DNA of 13,170 nucleotides, from assembly GCA_900772495.1 (NCBI GenBank), contig CAAHEJ010000033.1, forward strand, positions 1-13,170, written 5' to 3'. The stretch comes from an uncultured Campylobacter sp. (GTDB taxonomy: Bacteria; Campylobacterota; Campylobacteria; Campylobacterales; Campylobacteraceae). Below the pieces are notes generated by a model. That model was given only the letters and a program-made list of their open reading frames with translations. It was not told where the DNA came from and searched no databases. This document shows positions 12,439 to 13,170 of the stretch, piece after piece. Each line of letters starts with the position of its first letter. Position 1 is the stretch's first letter. A program made the position numbers and the translations under genes.

Positions 12439-12708
12439 TTAAGATTTATAAATCAAATCCATTGCCATAATGCCTTGCAATTTGTTTTCTTTATTTAAAA
12501 GTGGCTTGAAAATGTCGCATAAGTCAAAATTTATCACAGCTATATTCCATTGAATAAGGGTTTGGGATTGATTTTGGCAAATATCAAAGGCAAAGACATA
12601 ATCCACATTAAAAAATACAGAGTCTTTGGCGTATTTTGCTCCAAGCCCCAAATAAACTTCATTGCTTGAAAATACACATAAATCGCACCAAACCCGCGTG
12701 AAGTATGA
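12439..12708 (-). pseudogene. C-terminal fragment of an unrecognised protein, frame broken
   Basis: An open frame of 89 codons begins after an in-frame TAA at 12709-12711 and ends with TAA at 12439-12441. It contains no ATG near its start; a TTG at 12651 has no ribosome-binding site. The sequence nevertheless reads like folded protein (SYFTRVWCDLCVFSSNEVY, then FFNVDYVFAFDICQNQ and NIAVINFDLCDIFKPLLNKE). In a neighbouring frame the DNA just upstream (12710-12832) is also open and ends ...LFNKTTELKKLNT, so a single-base shift near 12709-12716 would join both. I therefore read it as the decayed 3' end of a gene, not an active one. It is visibly AT-rich like the gene to its right. No family recognised; glycan-locus origin is a guess from position and composition. 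Confidence 0.4.
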
Positions 12709-12759
12709 TTAAGTTTGTATTTAGTTTTTTAAGTTCTGTTGTTTTATTAAACAAAATAC

Positions 12760-13170
12760 TTATGGACGATATAACTTGCGCCTTATCTTGCGATTTGGTA
12801 TGAGCGAAACAAAAGTAGTAATGATTCTGTGTTTAAAACTCTTTTTCTTTGTTTTAGTGTGATGAGACGCATTTCTGTTTAAATAAAGTTCTTTATTAAA
12901 CAGCATAATCTTTAAAAATCTATCCGCAAATTCAGCTCCATAGTTTTTGGTAAATAGAGCTTGACAATCCAAAATATCCTCATTACTAGGCAAATAATAC
13001 CAAGGTAAAGTAAGTAAATAAAGATAATCCAATAATTTGTCATCTTGCTTTTCATCTAAAATAGTCGCGCCAATATTAGCGTATTGATGAAAGTAATTTT
13101 CATTAAAAGTAAATTTTTGCCCTTTTAAGCAACTAAACAGCACTCCGTTAGTGTAGCAGGTAGGATTCCC
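12760..13170 (-). CDS. Partial gene, possibly surface-glycan glycosyltransferase (C-terminal part)
   Basis: The frame is open to the window edge, so the start lies outside; the GTG at 13143 is an arbitrary internal codon. The visible 136 residues begin GNPTCYTNGVLFSCLKGQ, include an aromatic-rich stretch (LDYLYLLTLPWYYLPSNED), and end in a very basic tail, SFKHRIITTFVSLIPNRK followed by IRRKLYRP. Tails of the IPxRxxRxKL kind close many capsule or lipooligosaccharide glycosyltransferases of Campylobacter and Helicobacter, which is the sole basis for the suggestion. No catalytic motif is visible. The DNA is clearly more AT-rich than the rluB-rnhA block, as is common for surface-glycan genes gained by transfer. 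Confidence 0.45.
   Translation of the reverse strand, partial: GNPTCYTNGVLFSCLKGQKFTFNENYFHQYANIGATILDEKQDDKLLDYLYLLTLPWYYLPSNEDILDCQALFTKNYGAEFADRFLKIMLFNKELYLNRNASHHTKTKKKSFKHRIITTFVSLIPNRKIRRKLYRP

Noticed and set aside
1..13170. CRISPR arrays, tRNA or rRNA genes, transposase genes
   Set aside because: Scanning found no regularly spaced repeats, no cloverleaf-like sequence with a CCA-type end, and no transposase or integrase motifs in any open frame.

Overview
The window looks like chromosome from a Campylobacter-type Campylobacterota (epsilonproteobacterium). The evidence is moderately AT-rich DNA, genes packed with few gaps, sigma-70 promoters that are mostly a TATAAT box preceded by GC with no clear -35, a recurring AAGGACAAAA ribosome-binding module, a short-form ExbB, and the gene pair rnhA plus a LapB-like TPR protein in the order I recall from Campylobacter jejuni. 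Species cannot be named from the sequence alone.

Left part (1-2084): a lipoprotein gene runs off the left edge on the minus strand, and its last visible bases are a G-tract of at least seven. It is divergent from an exbB-exbD-tonB operon, the inner-membrane energy module for TonB-dependent outer-membrane uptake. A perfect dyad overlaps the -35 box of an unusually complete promoter for that operon. Middle-left (2208-4418): three plus-strand genes with their own promoters encode a NifU/Nfu-type Fe-S scaffold, a secreted coiled-coil protein with a His-rich N-terminus, and an MFS transporter.

Centre (4443-8655): an overlapping DNA methyltransferase and PD-(D/E)XK endonuclease form a type II restriction-modification pair resembling CfrBI, visibly more AT-rich than its flanks. 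Directly abutting is an ArsB-type permease with a ~90-residue Asn/Ser/Gln-rich insertion. MscL follows, with an N-terminal extension that contains a nine-residue tandem repeat. Then (8705-10037) come a solitary D12-class adenine methyltransferase with no visible Shine-Dalgarno and what looks like the orphan C-terminal end of fliL.

Right part (10056-13170), all minus strand: rnhA and a LapB-like TPR/zinc-ribbon gene overlap in one operon, then an RluB-type pseudouridine synthase. At the right end lie a decayed reading frame and the 3' part of a gene whose basic tail resembles surface-glycan glycosyltransferases, both AT-rich. No tRNA, rRNA, CRISPR, insertion sequence or convincing intrinsic terminator was found. 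No completely new multi-gene system was evident. The most interesting items are the exbB operator-like dyad, the coupled mini-ORF between exbB and exbD, the atypical insertions in ArsB, LapB and MscL, and the gene remnants beside the methyltransferase and at the right edge.
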